Shown here: one piece after another, positions 33,845 to 43,158 of the stretch
How positions within the stretch are numbered: the first letter of the stretch is position 1
Layout of the letters: each line of letters opens with the position of its first letter
Assembly (NCBI RefSeq): GCF_001073155.1
Contig: NZ_JVEE01000016.1
Location: 1 to 54,202, forward strand
Length of the DNA: 54,202 nt
Direction of reading: 5' to 3'
Source of the DNA: Streptococcus parasanguinis
GTDB taxonomy: Bacteria; Bacillota; Bacilli; Lactobacillales; Streptococcaceae
The notes under the pieces: generated by a model
Databases searched by the model: none
Seen by the model: only the letters and a program-made list of their open reading frames with translations
Told to the model about the DNA's origin: nothing
Made by a program: the position numbers and the translations under genes

Positions 33845-33961
33845 TCTTTTTCCTTTTCTTCGCTATTCCTCTGCTCTTTCCTTTTAGAAAAAAGCCCATT
33901 ATCTTCTCTAGTATACCAAATTCTGCCGACCCTGTCAGCCTCTTATCACATAGTCATATGT

Positions 33962-33992
33962 AAAAAGAGTCAGGCATCTCGATTCCTGACTC
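33962..33992 (-). terminator. cls terminator
   Basis: On the minus strand GAGTCAGG-10-base loop-CCTGACTC is followed by TTTTT, 20 bases after the cls stop codon. Confidence 0.85.
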
Positions 33993-34012
33993 TGATTTTC
34001 GTTTTTATACAT

Positions 34013-35548
34013 TTACAACATCGGTGCGAACAATTGCATAATTTCCTTGATTAAGCTTTGGTGCCATGTAAAGCGGAAGGTATCTTCTGTAATTTCTTGA
34101 GACACTTCAAAGATATGGTCAAAGTCCTCCCGAATCTTTTTCAATGCCGGCGTCCGATACATCCAGACGGCATTTTCATAGTGATGGACCAAACTGCGGT
34201 AGTCAAAGTTAATCGACCCTACAACCGCCATTTCGTCATCTGCCAGGACTTGCTTACTATGGACAAATCCAGGTGTATACTCATAAATCTTTACTCCTGC
34301 ATCCATCAGATCCAAGTAAGCCCCACGAGTTACGATTTGGATCAATTTTTTATCTGGAATATGCGGGGTCACGATCCGAACATCTACCCCTCGAAGGGCT
34401 GCATTGCGGATATCTTCTGTCAAATCATAATCGATGATCAAGTAAGGAGTCGTGATATAGACGTAATCCGTCGCTTGGTTGATCATATTTTGATAAACCG
34501 TCTTTCCGACCTGCGACTTGTAAATCGGCTTTGGTCCACTCCCATAAGGAATGTAGAGCCCTTCTCCTTCGACTGCCTTGTTTTCAATATGGTAGCGGTC
34601 AAAATCCTCGATTTCCCCACGGTTGATGTACCAGTTCATGAGGAAGAGTCGCGTTAAGGCCTTAACAGCTCGTCCATCTAAACGAATGGCACTGTCCTTC
34701 CAGTGACCAAACCGCTCAATATGGTTGATGTACTCGTCTGCCAAATTGACACCACCCGTATAGCCGATCTGCCCATCAATGACCAGAATCTTGCGGTGAT
34801 CTCGGTTGTTATAAGCCACTGTTAGACGGGGGATCACCTTGTTAAACTTATGGGCATCAATCCCCATCTTTCTCAAGCGTTTGGTATAGTTCCCAGCCAA
34901 AGTCGCCATACAGCCGATATCATCATAAAGGAGTTTGACCTCAACCCCCTCTTTCACTTTCTGCTCTAAAATCTCTAAGATACTGTTCCACATCAAGCCC
35001 TCATCAATAATGTAAAACTCGATGAAGATAAATTTTTTCGCCGCTCGCAGATCCTCTAGTAGTTGCTCATACATGTCCTCTCCTAGAGGGTAAAAGGTCG
35101 ATGCCGTCCCATTGTAGAGATCTGCATTGTGGTCCATGGACAAAATCGACTTGACCAAGCCATAAACCGCCTTGCTTTCTTGCTTGAGCTCCTTACGCAA
35201 CTGATGACTATTGTCCTCTCGAAACTTCATGGACTCCATATTTTTCAGCTGGATCATTTCCTTTTTGGACAAACGCCGCTCTCCAAACATGAGGTATAAA
35301 AGCGATCCAAAGACAGGAATGACGGCAATCAAGAGCCAGGTCACCTTATTTTCAGGCGGGGTATTTCGATTAACAATAGCTAAGATTGTCGACACATATA
35401 AGAGCCCAATGACTGCAACAGATAGCCAATGAGGGAACCATCTATTAAGCCAGAAGAAGGCCGCAAAGGATGCCCATAGTTCAAAGCCCATAAACAAAAT
35501 ACTAAATCCATATTTGGACATTAATAGACGTAATTTTCGAAAGGTCAC
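34013..35548 (-). CDS. cls: Cardiolipin synthase
   Basis: This enzyme condenses two phosphatidylglycerols to cardiolipin at the membrane. The start is taken as GTG at 35548, which has AAAGGAGG 5 bases upstream; a longer frame adds 18 unlikely residues. The product has 511 residues with two N-terminal transmembrane helices (about 14-60), a third hydrophobic segment (about 70-90), and two phospholipase-D HKD motifs: H251-K253-D258 (HRKILVIDG) and H431-K433-D438 (HSKQVLADD). It is monocistronic. A 175-bp repeat lies just upstream of its promoter region. Confidence 0.95.
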   Translation of the reverse strand: MTFRKLRLLMSKYGFSILFMGFELWASFAAFFWLNRWFPHWLSVAVIGLLYVSTILAIVNRNTPPENKVTWLLIAVIPVFGSLLYLMFGERRLSKKEMIQLKNMESMKFREDNSHQLRKELKQESKAVYGLVKSILSMDHNADLYNGTASTFYPLGEDMYEQLLEDLRAAKKFIFIEFYIIDEGLMWNSILEILEQKVKEGVEVKLLYDDIGCMATLAGNYTKRLRKMGIDAHKFNKVIPRLTVAYNNRDHRKILVIDGQIGYTGGVNLADEYINHIERFGHWKDSAIRLDGRAVKALTRLFLMNWYINRGEIEDFDRYHIENKAVEGEGLYIPYGSGPKPIYKSQVGKTVYQNMINQATDYVYITTPYLIIDYDLTEDIRNAALRGVDVRIVTPHIPDKKLIQIVTRGAYLDLMDAGVKIYEYTPGFVHSKQVLADDEMAVVGSINFDYRSLVHHYENAVWMYRTPALKKIREDFDHIFEVSQEITEDTFRFTWHQSLIKEIMQLFAPML

Positions 35549-35635
35549 AGCATCCTCCTTTTTTCTTTCTACTAGTATACCAATTCTTTTTACCCGTTGC
35601 AACGACCAACCAAACCCCTTCTAGACAAACAAAAA

Positions 35636-35810
35636 GAGAGTGGGACAAAAGTCCTAGCCTCTCAATTATTTTTGGACTGTCGAGCAAGACGCAGTGGTTT
35701 AGTGGGCTCTACTACGCTGATTTCATCAGCTTTTACAGCCCTACTCAACTGTGCGGAGGTGGGACGACGAAATCGAATTCTAACGAATTACCGATTTCTG
35801 TCCCACTCTC
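35636..35810. repeat. 175-bp TIR element, copy 2
   Basis: A full copy with perfect 12-bp terminal inverted repeats, GAGAGTGGGACA and TGTCCCACTCTC. It has exactly the length of copy 1 and about 97 percent identity by eye. It lies between cls and the lipoprotein gene at 35827, both on the minus strand. Confidence 0.9.
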
Positions 35811-35826
35811 CCTCTTGTTTCGTCCC

Positions 35827-36237
35827 TTATTGCTTGGTCAGAACGATAATTCCTTGATCATCCTCTGCTTGCTCTAAGTCTTCTAGTGACAACTGATCTC
35901 CTTCGATCCGATAGCGATAAGGTTCATCCCCGATACGCATGGATTGATTGACCGGATCAATACTAACCTCTTTGGTCTCTTCTTCGCCATCAGCGTCTTG
36001 CACTGTAAATGTGCCTTTTTGACCCGTCACCACCAGCAGAATCGTACTCTCCTCATCCTGCCCTCGATAGCTTCCGTCTATAGACACTCCTTGCTCTGGC
36101 TTTTCACTGGTCGAAGCCGCTGTCTCAGATGAACTTGAGCTAGCGCTGCTAGAAGTCTGAGTTGCTTTTTCTTGCTGGCTACAAGCAGTCGGGAAAAGGG
36201 CTACTGCCAAGGTCAGTATAGACATGATTTTTTTCAT
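35827..36237 (-). CDS. Small predicted lipoprotein
   Basis: A 136-residue lipoprotein starting MKKIMSILTLAVALFPTACS at 36237; AAAGGAG lies about 9 bases upstream and a 14-residue longer frame is rejected. The lipobox is FPTAC (Cys19). A Ser/Thr-rich linker (about 25-45) is followed by a compact beta-rich acidic domain (GSYRGQDEESTILLVVTGQKG at about 55-75, written here at its limit in parts) that looks like a small lipocalin-like or DUF sheet. Function is unknown. It ends 17 bases from the repeat element. Confidence 0.8.
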   Translation of the reverse strand: MKKIMSILTLAVALFPTACSQQEKATQTSSSASSSSSETAASTSEKPEQGVSIDGSYRGQDEESTILLVVTGQKGTFTVQDADGEEETKEVSIDPVNQSMRIGDEPYRYRIEGDQLSLEDLEQAEDDQGIIVLTKQ

Positions 36238-36313
36238 TAAGATTGACTCCTTTCGCCATAACCGTATACTATCTACCACCAGTATACGCCAAGAAAGTCT
36301 TTAGGTCAATTGT

Positions 36314-37546
36314 TTACCCCTCTAATAAAAATGCCCTTACTTCTGCAATAAAATACAAAGATCCTGTCACAAATAAGACCTCATCTGGACGACTCTGATT
36401 CCTAAATTCTTTGATATAGGCCTTGTAGTCAGCTACATAGGGTAGGTCTTGTCGATCGCCCTGCGCCACTACTTCTCCATAATGGAAGGTCGTCAAAATC
36501 AATTCAGCTTCTGGCAAACCTGTTTGAAGGGCTTCGAGCATCCCGCTGTAGTCTTTTCGCTTGAGGGCCCCAAATAAAATCTTCACGCGTTTCCCGGCTA
36601 AGCTCTTTGCAAACTCAATCAAACGCAGCATGGCGTGAGGATTATGGGCGCCATCCAAATACAACTGGTCGCCAAATAACTCTAGACGTCCCGGCCACCG
36701 CGTCTCTTGTAAGGCCAGTTTGACCTGATCCATATCCACTTCTTGATCTAGGCCTTCCATGTAGAGGAGAAAGGCCTCTAGAGCTACTGCAGCATTTTCC
36801 CGTTGGTAATCACCCTTCAAGCCCAGAGACGGCAAGACAAGTTCCACGTTTTCATTCCAAAAACGATCCCGCTCTAAGCCAAAATCTTTCTGAAAGGCAT
36901 GGAGATCCACAGCCAATTGCTCCGCTTTTTCTTGACAAACAGCTGCTGCTTCATCAGATAAGGGCCCCACCACAGCTTTCTTATCCTTCTTAAAGATCCC
37001 TGCCTTTTGCTGGGCGATTTCCGCAATCGTCCCTCCCAGTGTTTCCTGGTGATCCAGGCCAACCGAAGTGATCACTGCGATCTCTCCTGTCACTACATTG
37101 GTCGTATCTAGAAGCCCACCGATACCAACTTCCAATAAGACCACATCCACAGCCTGTTCCTTAAAATACAAGAGGGCCATGAGGCAGATAATCTCAAAGT
37201 AAGAGAGTTGGTCCTGAGTTTGAAGCAAGGCCTGCTCCATTTGTTGGACTTCTTGACCAATCCGAGTAAAATCTTCATCAGAAATTGGCTGATCCCCAAT
37301 ACAAATCCGATCATGGATACTGATCATATGAGGAGAAGTAAAGGTCCCAACCTTCTTCCCGTGAGCCATCAACAATTGACGCAGAAAGGCGATTGTGGAT
37401 CCCTTCCCATTGGTTCCTGTCACATGAAGGATCGGATAAGCCTTATCCGGCCTCCCTAAAAGGCTGACTGCCTGCTCCATACGATCCAGTCCCGATCGAA
37501 AATTCAGACCGATCCGACTATTCATCCATTGCTCAATCTTATTCAC
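36314..37546 (-). CDS. folC: Folylpolyglutamate synthase / dihydrofolate synthase
   Basis: FolC adds glutamate to dihydropteroate and to folates. The start is GTG at 37546, since AGGAGG lies 5 bases before it. The 410-residue protein has the P-loop GTNGKGST (44-51), the TSPHM motif (about 70-74), GLDHQETLGGTI (about 152-163) and LDGAHNPHAM (about 285-294), as in Mur-ligase-like FolC proteins. It lies downstream of a tandem hairpin array that separates it from the ireB-ruvX operon. Confidence 0.95.
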   Translation of the reverse strand: MNKIEQWMNSRIGLNFRSGLDRMEQAVSLLGRPDKAYPILHVTGTNGKGSTIAFLRQLLMAHGKKVGTFTSPHMISIHDRICIGDQPISDEDFTRIGQEVQQMEQALLQTQDQLSYFEIICLMALLYFKEQAVDVVLLEVGIGGLLDTTNVVTGEIAVITSVGLDHQETLGGTIAEIAQQKAGIFKKDKKAVVGPLSDEAAAVCQEKAEQLAVDLHAFQKDFGLERDRFWNENVELVLPSLGLKGDYQRENAAVALEAFLLYMEGLDQEVDMDQVKLALQETRWPGRLELFGDQLYLDGAHNPHAMLRLIEFAKSLAGKRVKILFGALKRKDYSGMLEALQTGLPEAELILTTFHYGEVVAQGDRQDLPYVADYKAYIKEFRNQSRPDEVLFVTGSLYFIAEVRAFLLEG

Positions 37547-37636
37547 ATCTTCCTCCTAAAAGAAAAAAGCGACAAAACCTCTTATGACGTTTGCGCTCCT
37601 TTCTTTTGTAGTTATTTCTTTCTCATTTTTACAGCA

Positions 37637-37893
37637 AGTCCATCGGACATTCCAACTCTTTCTAGTTTCTAGGAGTTGGGCTAAAAACGTCCCCCGGACT
37701 TACTTGCGGTCTTTGTTTCTAGCGCAAGGGTAAAAACATCCACTGGATGTTTGTTTCTAGGAGTTGAGGTGATACAGTCTCCCAGACTTACCAGCTCTCT
37801 CGTATTTCAAGGAGCTGGGCTAAAAACGTCCCCCGGACTTACCAACTCTTTCCAATTTCTCGGAGTTGGGCTAAAAACGTCCCCCGGACGTTT
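37637..37893 (-). repeat. Tandem array of terminator-like hairpins
   Basis: About four to five imperfect units of about 51 bp. Each unit (plus strand) is a hairpin such as CCAACTC...GAGTTGG followed by GGCTAAAAACGTCCCCCGGACTTA-type sequence. The best units start at 37652, 37790 and 37842; diverged ones occur near 37705 and 37750. On the minus strand the unit reads ACGTCCGGGGGACGTTTTT (37894-37871), an intrinsic terminator for the DUF1292 gene, repeated several times. It has no coding capacity. Confidence 0.8.
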
Positions 37894-38199
37894 TTACTCC
37901 TCCATAAAGCTGTTGAAGACTTCTTCGATCATATCCCATTCTGCATCTGAGTCTTCTGGGATTGGTTGAAGGTCGCCTTCTGTTCCGTCTTCGTTTTCTG
38001 TAAATGAATAAGCTTGGATTTCAACTTCGCCGTTTTCATCTTCTTCTGCATTTGCAGGGATCAAAAGGACATAGTTCTTTCCAAATTCTTCTTTGCCATC
38101 AATGGTCAAAAGAATTTCAAACAAGGTTTCATTTCCTTGTTCGTCCACCAATGTGATTAATTCACGTTCTTCATGGTCGTGGTTATGATCATGTGCCAT
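37894..38199 (-). CDS. DUF1292 family protein
   Basis: A 101-residue very acidic cytoplasmic protein. The N-terminus is histidine-rich ([13 protein letters not shown]), followed by [16 protein letters not shown] typical of DUF1292 (YrzB). Function is unknown, though it is nearly always found behind ireB (yrzL) and ruvX in Firmicutes, as here. It starts 22 bases after ruvX. The His-rich N-terminus could bind metal, which is only speculation. Confidence 0.93.
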   Translation of the reverse strand: MAHDHNHDHEERELITLVDEQGNETLFEILLTIDGKEEFGKNYVLLIPANAEEDENGEVEIQAYSFTENEDGTEGDLQPIPEDSDAEWDMIEEVFNSFMEE

Positions 38200-38221
38200 A
38201 CTATTCTTCCTCGTTTTCTTT

Positions 38222-38641
38222 CTAAAAATTGCGATCTAAATAATTTTGTAAAATAAGCTGCGCTGCTAACTTATCAATAACTTTTTTACGTTTGCTACGG
38301 CTAATGTCTGCTTGCTCAATCAACATCCGCTCTGCAGCAACTGTCGTCAACCGTTCGTCTTGGTAGTCGACAGGCAACCCAAACTTTTCAGCAATCATGG
38401 CGCCATAAGCCTGACTAGCTTCCACACGCGGTCCGCTGGTGTTGTTCATGTTTTTCGGCAAGCCTACAACAAAACGGTCCACCTTATATTGAGCCACTAA
38501 TTCGGCCAAGCGCTCCAAACCGAATTCTTTTTTGTCTTCATCGATTTGGATGATTTCAAGACCCTGAGCTGTAAAACCGAGAGGATCACTCACAGCAACC
38601 CCGACGGTCTTTGAGCCAACATCCAATCCCATAATTCTCAT
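38222..38641 (-). CDS. ruvX: RuvX/YqgF-family RNase H-like protein
   Basis: A 139-residue protein with an RNase H-like fold, annotated as a putative Holliday junction resolvase and linked to pre-16S rRNA processing. [20 protein letters not shown] carries the catalytic Asp7. [14 protein letters not shown] (about 59-72) and DERLTT (about 99-104) complete the family signature. It shares one base with ireB (TAATG), so translation is coupled. Confidence 0.95.
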   Translation of the reverse strand: MRIMGLDVGSKTVGVAVSDPLGFTAQGLEIIQIDEDKKEFGLERLAELVAQYKVDRFVVGLPKNMNNTSGPRVEASQAYGAMIAEKFGLPVDYQDERLTTVAAERMLIEQADISRSKRKKVIDKLAAQLILQNYLDRNF

Positions 38642-38907
38642 TAGAGGTCTATTCCTTGCCCTTTCAAATAATAACGTACCAATTCTTCAACGATTTCATC
38701 TCGTTCATATTTACGAATTTGGTTCCGTGCATTATTATAACGAGGTACATAGGCAGGATCACCACTGAGTACGTATCCTACGATTTGATTAATTGGATTG
38801 TAGCCTTTTTCATCTAGTGATAAGTACACATCTTTCAAGGTCTCGCTAATTTCCTTACGATTTGAATCATCAAGATTAAAACGTACTGTTTCATCTGTAA
38901 ATCCCAC
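38641..38907 (-). CDS. ireB: IreB/ReoM (DUF965) regulatory phosphoprotein
   Basis: A small regulator that is phosphorylated by PASTA Ser/Thr kinases (IreK, PrkA, StkP) and, in related species, controls ClpCP degradation of MurA and so peptidoglycan synthesis. The 88-residue product starts with GTG at 38907, supported by AAAGAGGG upstream. The N-terminal [10 protein letters not shown] contains the Thr residues that are phosphorylated in homologues. It heads the ireB-ruvX-DUF1292 operon. Confidence 0.94.
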   Translation of the reverse strand: MGFTDETVRFNLDDSNRKEISETLKDVYLSLDEKGYNPINQIVGYVLSGDPAYVPRYNNARNQIRKYERDEIVEELVRYYLKGQGIDL

Positions 38908-38937
38908 AAGAACACCCTCTTTCCTTAGAATATTACT

Positions 38938-38966
38938 ATTATACCATAATCAAGAGTTTTCCACAA
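38938..38966 (-). promoter_or_regulatory. ireB-ruvX-DUF1292 promoter
   Basis: On the minus strand TTGTGG (38966-38961), 17 bases, then TATAAT (38943-38938) as part of the extended TGGTATAAT. Confidence 0.8.
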
Positions 38967-39031
38967 TGGTCAAGCCCTTGATTTTACAGCTTTTTCAAGC
39001 ATTTTTGAGCTATTTCAGTTAAACTGTTTTT

Positions 39032-39628
39032 TTATTTTTGCTCACTTGCTCCAGCATTGATAAGATTGTCCGCAAATTGACTCGGTGTCAGCTTCAACAA
39101 CTCTGGTAAGTGATTGTTTTTGAAGTAAGTCATGCCTTCAGCCTTCTTCACATCCATCGCTTCAAAGTCATAGGTGATGGTCACCTTGTATTCATTCTCA
39201 TTTTCCAAGGTTAAATCAGCTGCGAAACCTGGCACTGTCAAAGCTTCCTTAAAGGCATCATCCTTGTTAAAGGATTCTCTCAATTGCTTTTGCGCTTCCT
39301 CTACTCCAACCTGTTGGATCCCTTTTTTCAACTCCTCATCGGTTGCCGTCACATTGATGGTCTCCAATTTTTTAAAGGTATTCCCCACATAGGTGACGAT
39401 TTGCGTCTGTTGTGTCCCCTTGTCATCTTTTGGAAAGACAAAGGTTCTAGTGATGACCTTGTTTTCTTCAGCTTTTTGCAGAATATTCTTATTATCCTTT
39501 TGCAGTTGCTCTGCTTTCGCTTGGATTGCTTTTTGCTCACTTGAGGTTGGCGTTTTCACTTGCTTTTTTTGACCGCATCCAGTCAAACACAAGGCAAGCG
39601 CACCCAATAAGAAGATTTTCCTTTTCAT
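39032..39628 (-). CDS. DUF1307 (YehR-like) lipoprotein
   Basis: A 198-residue lipoprotein with lipobox LTGC (Cys18). The folded region (about 50-195) has alternating strands with VITRTFVFPKDDKG, IVTYVGNTFKKLE and KVTITYDFEAMD, the pattern of the DUF1307/YehR family, whose function is unknown. AAGGAATGG precedes the ATG, with an extended -10 TGATACAAT further up. It is monocistronic, between ireB and spx. Confidence 0.85.
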   Translation of the reverse strand: MKRKIFLLGALALCLTGCGQKKQVKTPTSSEQKAIQAKAEQLQKDNKNILQKAEENKVITRTFVFPKDDKGTQQTQIVTYVGNTFKKLETINVTATDEELKKGIQQVGVEEAQKQLRESFNKDDAFKEALTVPGFAADLTLENENEYKVTITYDFEAMDVKKAEGMTYFKNNHLPELLKLTPSQFADNLINAGASEQK

Positions 39629-39724
39629 TTTCCATTCCTTACTAGTTATTGTTTTCTAAAATATTGTATCATAGATTTCGTAAAATGGCGCAGTAAACTG
39701 CTTTTCATTCCGATTTTTAAAAAG

Positions 39725-39755
39725 AAAAAATCAGAAACAAATTGTTTCTGATTTT
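39725..39755 (-). terminator. spx terminator
   Basis: ATCAGAAAC/GTTTCTGAT closes a 5-base loop and is followed on the minus strand by TTTTTT. It starts 9 bases after the spx stop codon. Confidence 0.85.
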
Positions 39756-39763
39756 CATTCGCT

Positions 39764-40162
39764 TTAAAGAGCTGCACGCATCCGCGCTTCTGCATTTTCT
39801 ACATTTCTAACTGATCGTGGCAAGAAGGCACGAATATCATCTTCTTTGTAGCCCACTTGGAGACGTTTGTCATCTACCAAGATCGGACTTTTAAGAATAC
39901 GAGGTGTTTCCATGATGATGTCAATGACTTCATTGACACTCAAGTCTTCGATGTCCACTCCTAGATTTTTAGCGTATCGATTTTTTGAAGAGACAATACT
40001 TGCCACTCCATTTTCAGTCTTTGTAAGGATATCCAATAATTCTTCTTTGGTGATCCCTTCCTTACCGAGGTTTTGTTCTTTATAAGTTAGCTGGTGAGCG
40101 TTGAGCCAAGTCTTTGCTTTTTTACAGCTGGTGCAACTTGACACTGTATAAATTTTAATCAT
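39764..40162 (-). CDS. spx: Spx-family redox-responsive transcription regulator
   Basis: Spx proteins bind the alpha C-terminal domain of RNA polymerase and reprogram transcription in oxidative and envelope stress. The 132-residue protein has the redox switch C10-T-S-C13 and the conserved RILKSPILVDDKRLQVGY region (about 88-105). Streptococci have two paralogues, and the position downstream of recA is that of SpxA2 in S. mutans. It has its own promoter with a palindrome at the transcription start. Confidence 0.93.
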   Translation of the reverse strand: MIKIYTVSSCTSCKKAKTWLNAHQLTYKEQNLGKEGITKEELLDILTKTENGVASIVSSKNRYAKNLGVDIEDLSVNEVIDIIMETPRILKSPILVDDKRLQVGYKEDDIRAFLPRSVRNVENAEARMRAAL

Positions 40163-40182
40163 GCATGCACTCCTTTCGCTAC

Positions 40183-40209
40183 ACGATAATACTATCGTAT
40201 TAAATTATA
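40183..40209 (-). promoter_or_regulatory. spx promoter with operator-like palindrome
   Basis: On the minus strand TGTTATAAT has its hexamer at 40209-40204. The sequence ACGATAATACTATCGT at 40183-40198 has perfect 6-bp arms (ACGATA/TATCGT) and covers the predicted transcription start to about +15, a typical repressor position. Confidence 0.55.
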
Positions 40210-40249
40210 ACACAAAAACCATCAGTCTAGCGACCTATTTTGAAAAAAA

Positions 40250-41395
40250 TTAATCTTCAATTTCAATCGCGTCATCTAAATCTAGAGTTACTTCTTCTAC
40301 GACAGGAGCTGCTTCTTCAGTTTTATCAAGGTTTTTCACTGCTTCGTCTTCTTCGATCAAACCAAAATGAACCCGAACCTTGTGGTCGATTTCGTCAAAA
40401 ATTTCTGGGTGGTCAGCCAAGAATTTCTTAGCATTTTCAGATCCTTGACCAATTTTTTCGCCATTATAGGAGTACCACGCACCCGCTTTTTGGATGATAT
40501 CCAAATCTGTTGCAATCTTCACCAATTCACCTGTACGTGAAATTCCTTCCCCGTACATGATTTCGACCATGGCTTCTTTGAACGGTGGAGCTACCTTGTT
40601 CTTCACAACCTTGATCTTAGTTTCCTTACCAACGTTGGTATCTTTTTGGTCCCCAGTCCCCTTGATTTGAGTGTTTCCACGAACATCTAAACGGACAGAA
40701 GCGTAGAATTTCAGGGCACGACCACCAGGTGTGGTTTCAGGGTTCCCAAACATGACCCCAACTTTTTCACGCAATTGGTTGATAAAGATGGCAATGGTCT
40801 TGGTCTTATTGATCGAAGCTCCGAGTTTACGCATCGCTTGGCTCATCATCCGCGCTTGCAAACCAACGTGGCTATCCCCGATATCTCCATCGATTTCCGC
40901 ACGTGGTACCAAAGCCGCAACAGAGTCGACAACCACCAAATCAACCGCACCAGAGTCGATCAATTTACCAGCAATTTCAAGTCCTTGTTCCCCTGAGTCT
41001 GGTTGAGACAAGAGAAGTTCGTCGATATTGACCCCAAGAGCTGCTGCATAAGATGGATCCAAGGCATGCTCGGCATCGATAAAGGCAGCAATGCCCCCTT
41101 CTTTCTGTGCTTGTGCTACTGCATGGAGGGCAACGGTTGTTTTACCAGATGATTCTGGACCATAGATTTCGATGATCCGACCTTTTGGATAACCACCAGC
41201 ACCCAAGGCAATATCAAGCGCCAAGGAACCAGAGCTCATGACTTGTACCTTTTGCTCTGCACGTTCGCCCAGACGCATGATCGATCCCTTACCAAAATCC
41301 TTTTCGATCAACTTCAGGGCATCATTGAGCGCTTTTTCACGCTCATCTCCAAATTTCTTAGAGATATCATCTAATTTTTTCTGTTTTTTCGCCAT
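40250..41395 (-). CDS. recA: Recombinase RecA
   Basis: RecA catalyses strand exchange in homologous recombination and transformation and promotes LexA/HdiR-type autocleavage. It has 381 residues. Walker [10 protein letters not shown] (79-87), [13 protein letters not shown] (about 151-163) and the L1/L2 regions are conserved, and the tail (about 345-381) is acidic as usual. AGGAG precedes the ATG. It follows cinA by 119 bases on the same strand, so the competence promoter of cinA probably also drives it. Confidence 0.98.
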   Translation of the reverse strand: MAKKQKKLDDISKKFGDEREKALNDALKLIEKDFGKGSIMRLGERAEQKVQVMSSGSLALDIALGAGGYPKGRIIEIYGPESSGKTTVALHAVAQAQKEGGIAAFIDAEHALDPSYAAALGVNIDELLLSQPDSGEQGLEIAGKLIDSGAVDLVVVDSVAALVPRAEIDGDIGDSHVGLQARMMSQAMRKLGASINKTKTIAIFINQLREKVGVMFGNPETTPGGRALKFYASVRLDVRGNTQIKGTGDQKDTNVGKETKIKVVKNKVAPPFKEAMVEIMYGEGISRTGELVKIATDLDIIQKAGAWYSYNGEKIGQGSENAKKFLADHPEIFDEIDHKVRVHFGLIEEDEAVKNLDKTEEAAPVVEEVTLDLDDAIEIED

Positions 41396-41514
41396 TCTTT
41401 TCTCCTATTTTTTACTATACAGGAAATGCATGCAACCCACCGACGTTTTCCGTCATTTGAAAGGCACATTTCCTATCCATTTTTAGAATTATTCTTCATT
41501 TGGCACAAGCTTCA

Positions 41515-42783
41515 TTATACCAAATTTTCACCATTTAATACAGCCAAGCGCACCAAATTAAAGGCATGAAGAACTGCAATTTCGCGGACATCCGCCCGGC
41601 TACGTCCAGCGATATTGACTTGGACACTATCCACTCCATTTGGAGTCGCAAGTCCGATAAAGACAGTCCCTGCTGGGTGCCCTTCTAGACTATCTGGCCC
41701 CGCAACTCCGGTCAGGCTAACACCATAATCGGATCCTGTTAACTTACGGGCCTGTGAAGCCATGGCTTGAGCTGTAAAATGAGACACCACTCCATGTTGC
41801 TCTAACTCTTGAGCTGGAATAGACAACATCTTGCTTTTTTCTTCCAGACTATAGGTGACAAAACCACCAGCGAAGATGCTGGACGCACCTGAAAAATCTG
41901 CCAAAGTCGCTTGGAAAAGGCCAGCCGTCAGGCTTTCTGCAGCTGTAATGGTCTTGCCAGTCCCTTTCAAGAGATCAAAGGCCACCTTGGCCATCGAATT
42001 ATCATCCCCATAACCGTAAAACAGTTCATGCAAGGGTTGATGATCCAGCGTGTGGCGTGATAAGATTTCCTTTTCTAAGACATCGAGCTTATCATTCGCT
42101 GAGGCTTGATCCTTTGCCTTTGTAGACAGACGCAAGGTCACTTCTCCCGTCTTGGCATAAGGAGCCACCGTCGGATCACTCTGCTCTTCAATGATATCTG
42201 CTAGGATCGTAACCAGCTGGCTTTCCCCAATCCCAAAGAAGCGCAAGACTCTTGAAAAGAGCTGTTCCCCTGTTGTCAAATGAGGCACCAATTGTTCATT
42301 GACCATGGGTTTTAACTCACTTGGTGGACCAGGTAGAACGACATAGGTCACACCATCGACTTCAATCAAACCTCCAACCGCGAGACCTGTACGGTTTTGA
42401 AGGGGGATTGAACCGGCAATCAATTGTGCTTGTCGCTCATTATTGGGCGTCCGGACATAATCAGGGCGACTGGCAAAGAAGGTGTCGAGTTTGGCAAGCG
42501 CTGTTGGATCAAAAACCAGTTCTTTCCCTAAAAACTTAGCAAGGGTTTGCTTGGTCAAATCATCCTCTGTTGGCCCAAGTCCACCACATAAAATCACCAA
42601 ATCACTGCGTTTTGAAGCTGTCTCAATGGTCGAGAAGAGGCGACCTTCATTGTCTCCTACCGCCACATGATAATAGACATCAATCCCTAAACTAGCCAAT
42701 TTTTCAGACAAGAATTGAGCATTGGTGTTGACAATTTGTCCTGTTAGAATTTCTGTTCCAACTGCAATAATTTCCGCCTTCAT
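41515..42783 (-). CDS. cinA: Competence-induced protein CinA
   Basis: A 422-residue protein with an N-terminal MoaB/molybdopterin-binding-like domain (about 1-170; [13 protein letters not shown] at 8-20, GGLGPTEDD about 67-75) and a C-terminal nicotinamide-nucleotide amidase-type domain (about 250-420; [16 protein letters not shown]). In pneumococcus CinA is a late competence protein that interacts with RecA. AGGAGG lies 4 bases before the ATG, and a perfect cin-box is just upstream. Confidence 0.96.
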   Translation of the reverse strand: MKAEIIAVGTEILTGQIVNTNAQFLSEKLASLGIDVYYHVAVGDNEGRLFSTIETASKRSDLVILCGGLGPTEDDLTKQTLAKFLGKELVFDPTALAKLDTFFASRPDYVRTPNNERQAQLIAGSIPLQNRTGLAVGGLIEVDGVTYVVLPGPPSELKPMVNEQLVPHLTTGEQLFSRVLRFFGIGESQLVTILADIIEEQSDPTVAPYAKTGEVTLRLSTKAKDQASANDKLDVLEKEILSRHTLDHQPLHELFYGYGDDNSMAKVAFDLLKGTGKTITAAESLTAGLFQATLADFSGASSIFAGGFVTYSLEEKSKMLSIPAQELEQHGVVSHFTAQAMASQARKLTGSDYGVSLTGVAGPDSLEGHPAGTVFIGLATPNGVDSVQVNIAGRSRADVREIAVLHAFNLVRLAVLNGENLV

Positions 42784-42801
42784 GGTGCCTCCTACTTATA
42801 C

Positions 42802-42809
42802 TATTCGTA
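42802..42809 (-). promoter_or_regulatory. ComX/SigX cin-box of cinA-recA
   Basis: The minus strand reads TACGAATA 19 bases before the cinA start codon. This is the full combox core recognised by the alternative sigma factor ComX in streptococci, in the same place as in pneumococcal cinA-recA. Confidence 0.9.
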
Positions 42810-43100
42810 ATTTTCATTTCATTTTAACACAATTTCCTAAATTATTAAAAAAACAGATTGAAGATAAAGTCCATTTTGGACAACTTTCTTCAATCCTTTT
42901 CTTTTAGTGTATAAAGTAAAAACTCTTAGAAATACCATTACATCAGCATTCCTAAGAATTTTAACTATGTGGCAATCAACTTCTAAAGGGCTATTTTCTA
43001 TTGTTGATAGAGCTTATCCATATTCTGAAGCAACCATATCTAGTAGTTGCTTTTTTACTACTTTCTTGATCTAAAAGCCTTCTTCTGGCTCTAATTCTTG
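42810..43100 (+). other. Non-coding gap with hairpins and an orphan terminator
   Basis: No credible ORF lies between the cin-box and the next promoter. On the plus strand there is a long imperfect hairpin (about 42855-42896, outer stem GATTGAAGA/TCTTCAATC), a second imperfect hairpin near 42928-42958, and an intrinsic terminator AGCAAC-11-GTTGCT plus six T at 43029-43056 with no gene before it. It may encode a small RNA or be a gene remnant. Confidence 0.4.
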
Positions 43101-43129
43101 TTGTTTCCCCTCATTTTTTGTGATACAAT
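43101..43129 (+). promoter_or_regulatory. Promoter of the S66 peptidase gene
   Basis: TTGTTT (43101-43106), a 17-base spacer and TACAAT (43124-43129), with an extended TGA before the -10. It lies 29 bases before the ATG. Confidence 0.75.
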
Positions 43130-43158
43130 AGCATCAATTTTTTCTAGGAGGATGAGAT

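Noticed and set aside
35549..35602. Longer cls start adding 18 residues
   Set aside because: The GTG at 35548 has AAAGGAGG at ideal distance, and the added residues are basic and unlike cardiolipin synthases.
37637..37893. CRISPR array reading of the tandem hairpin units
   Set aside because: Units abut or nearly abut, there are no unique spacers of constant length, the repeats are imperfect, and no cas genes are nearby.
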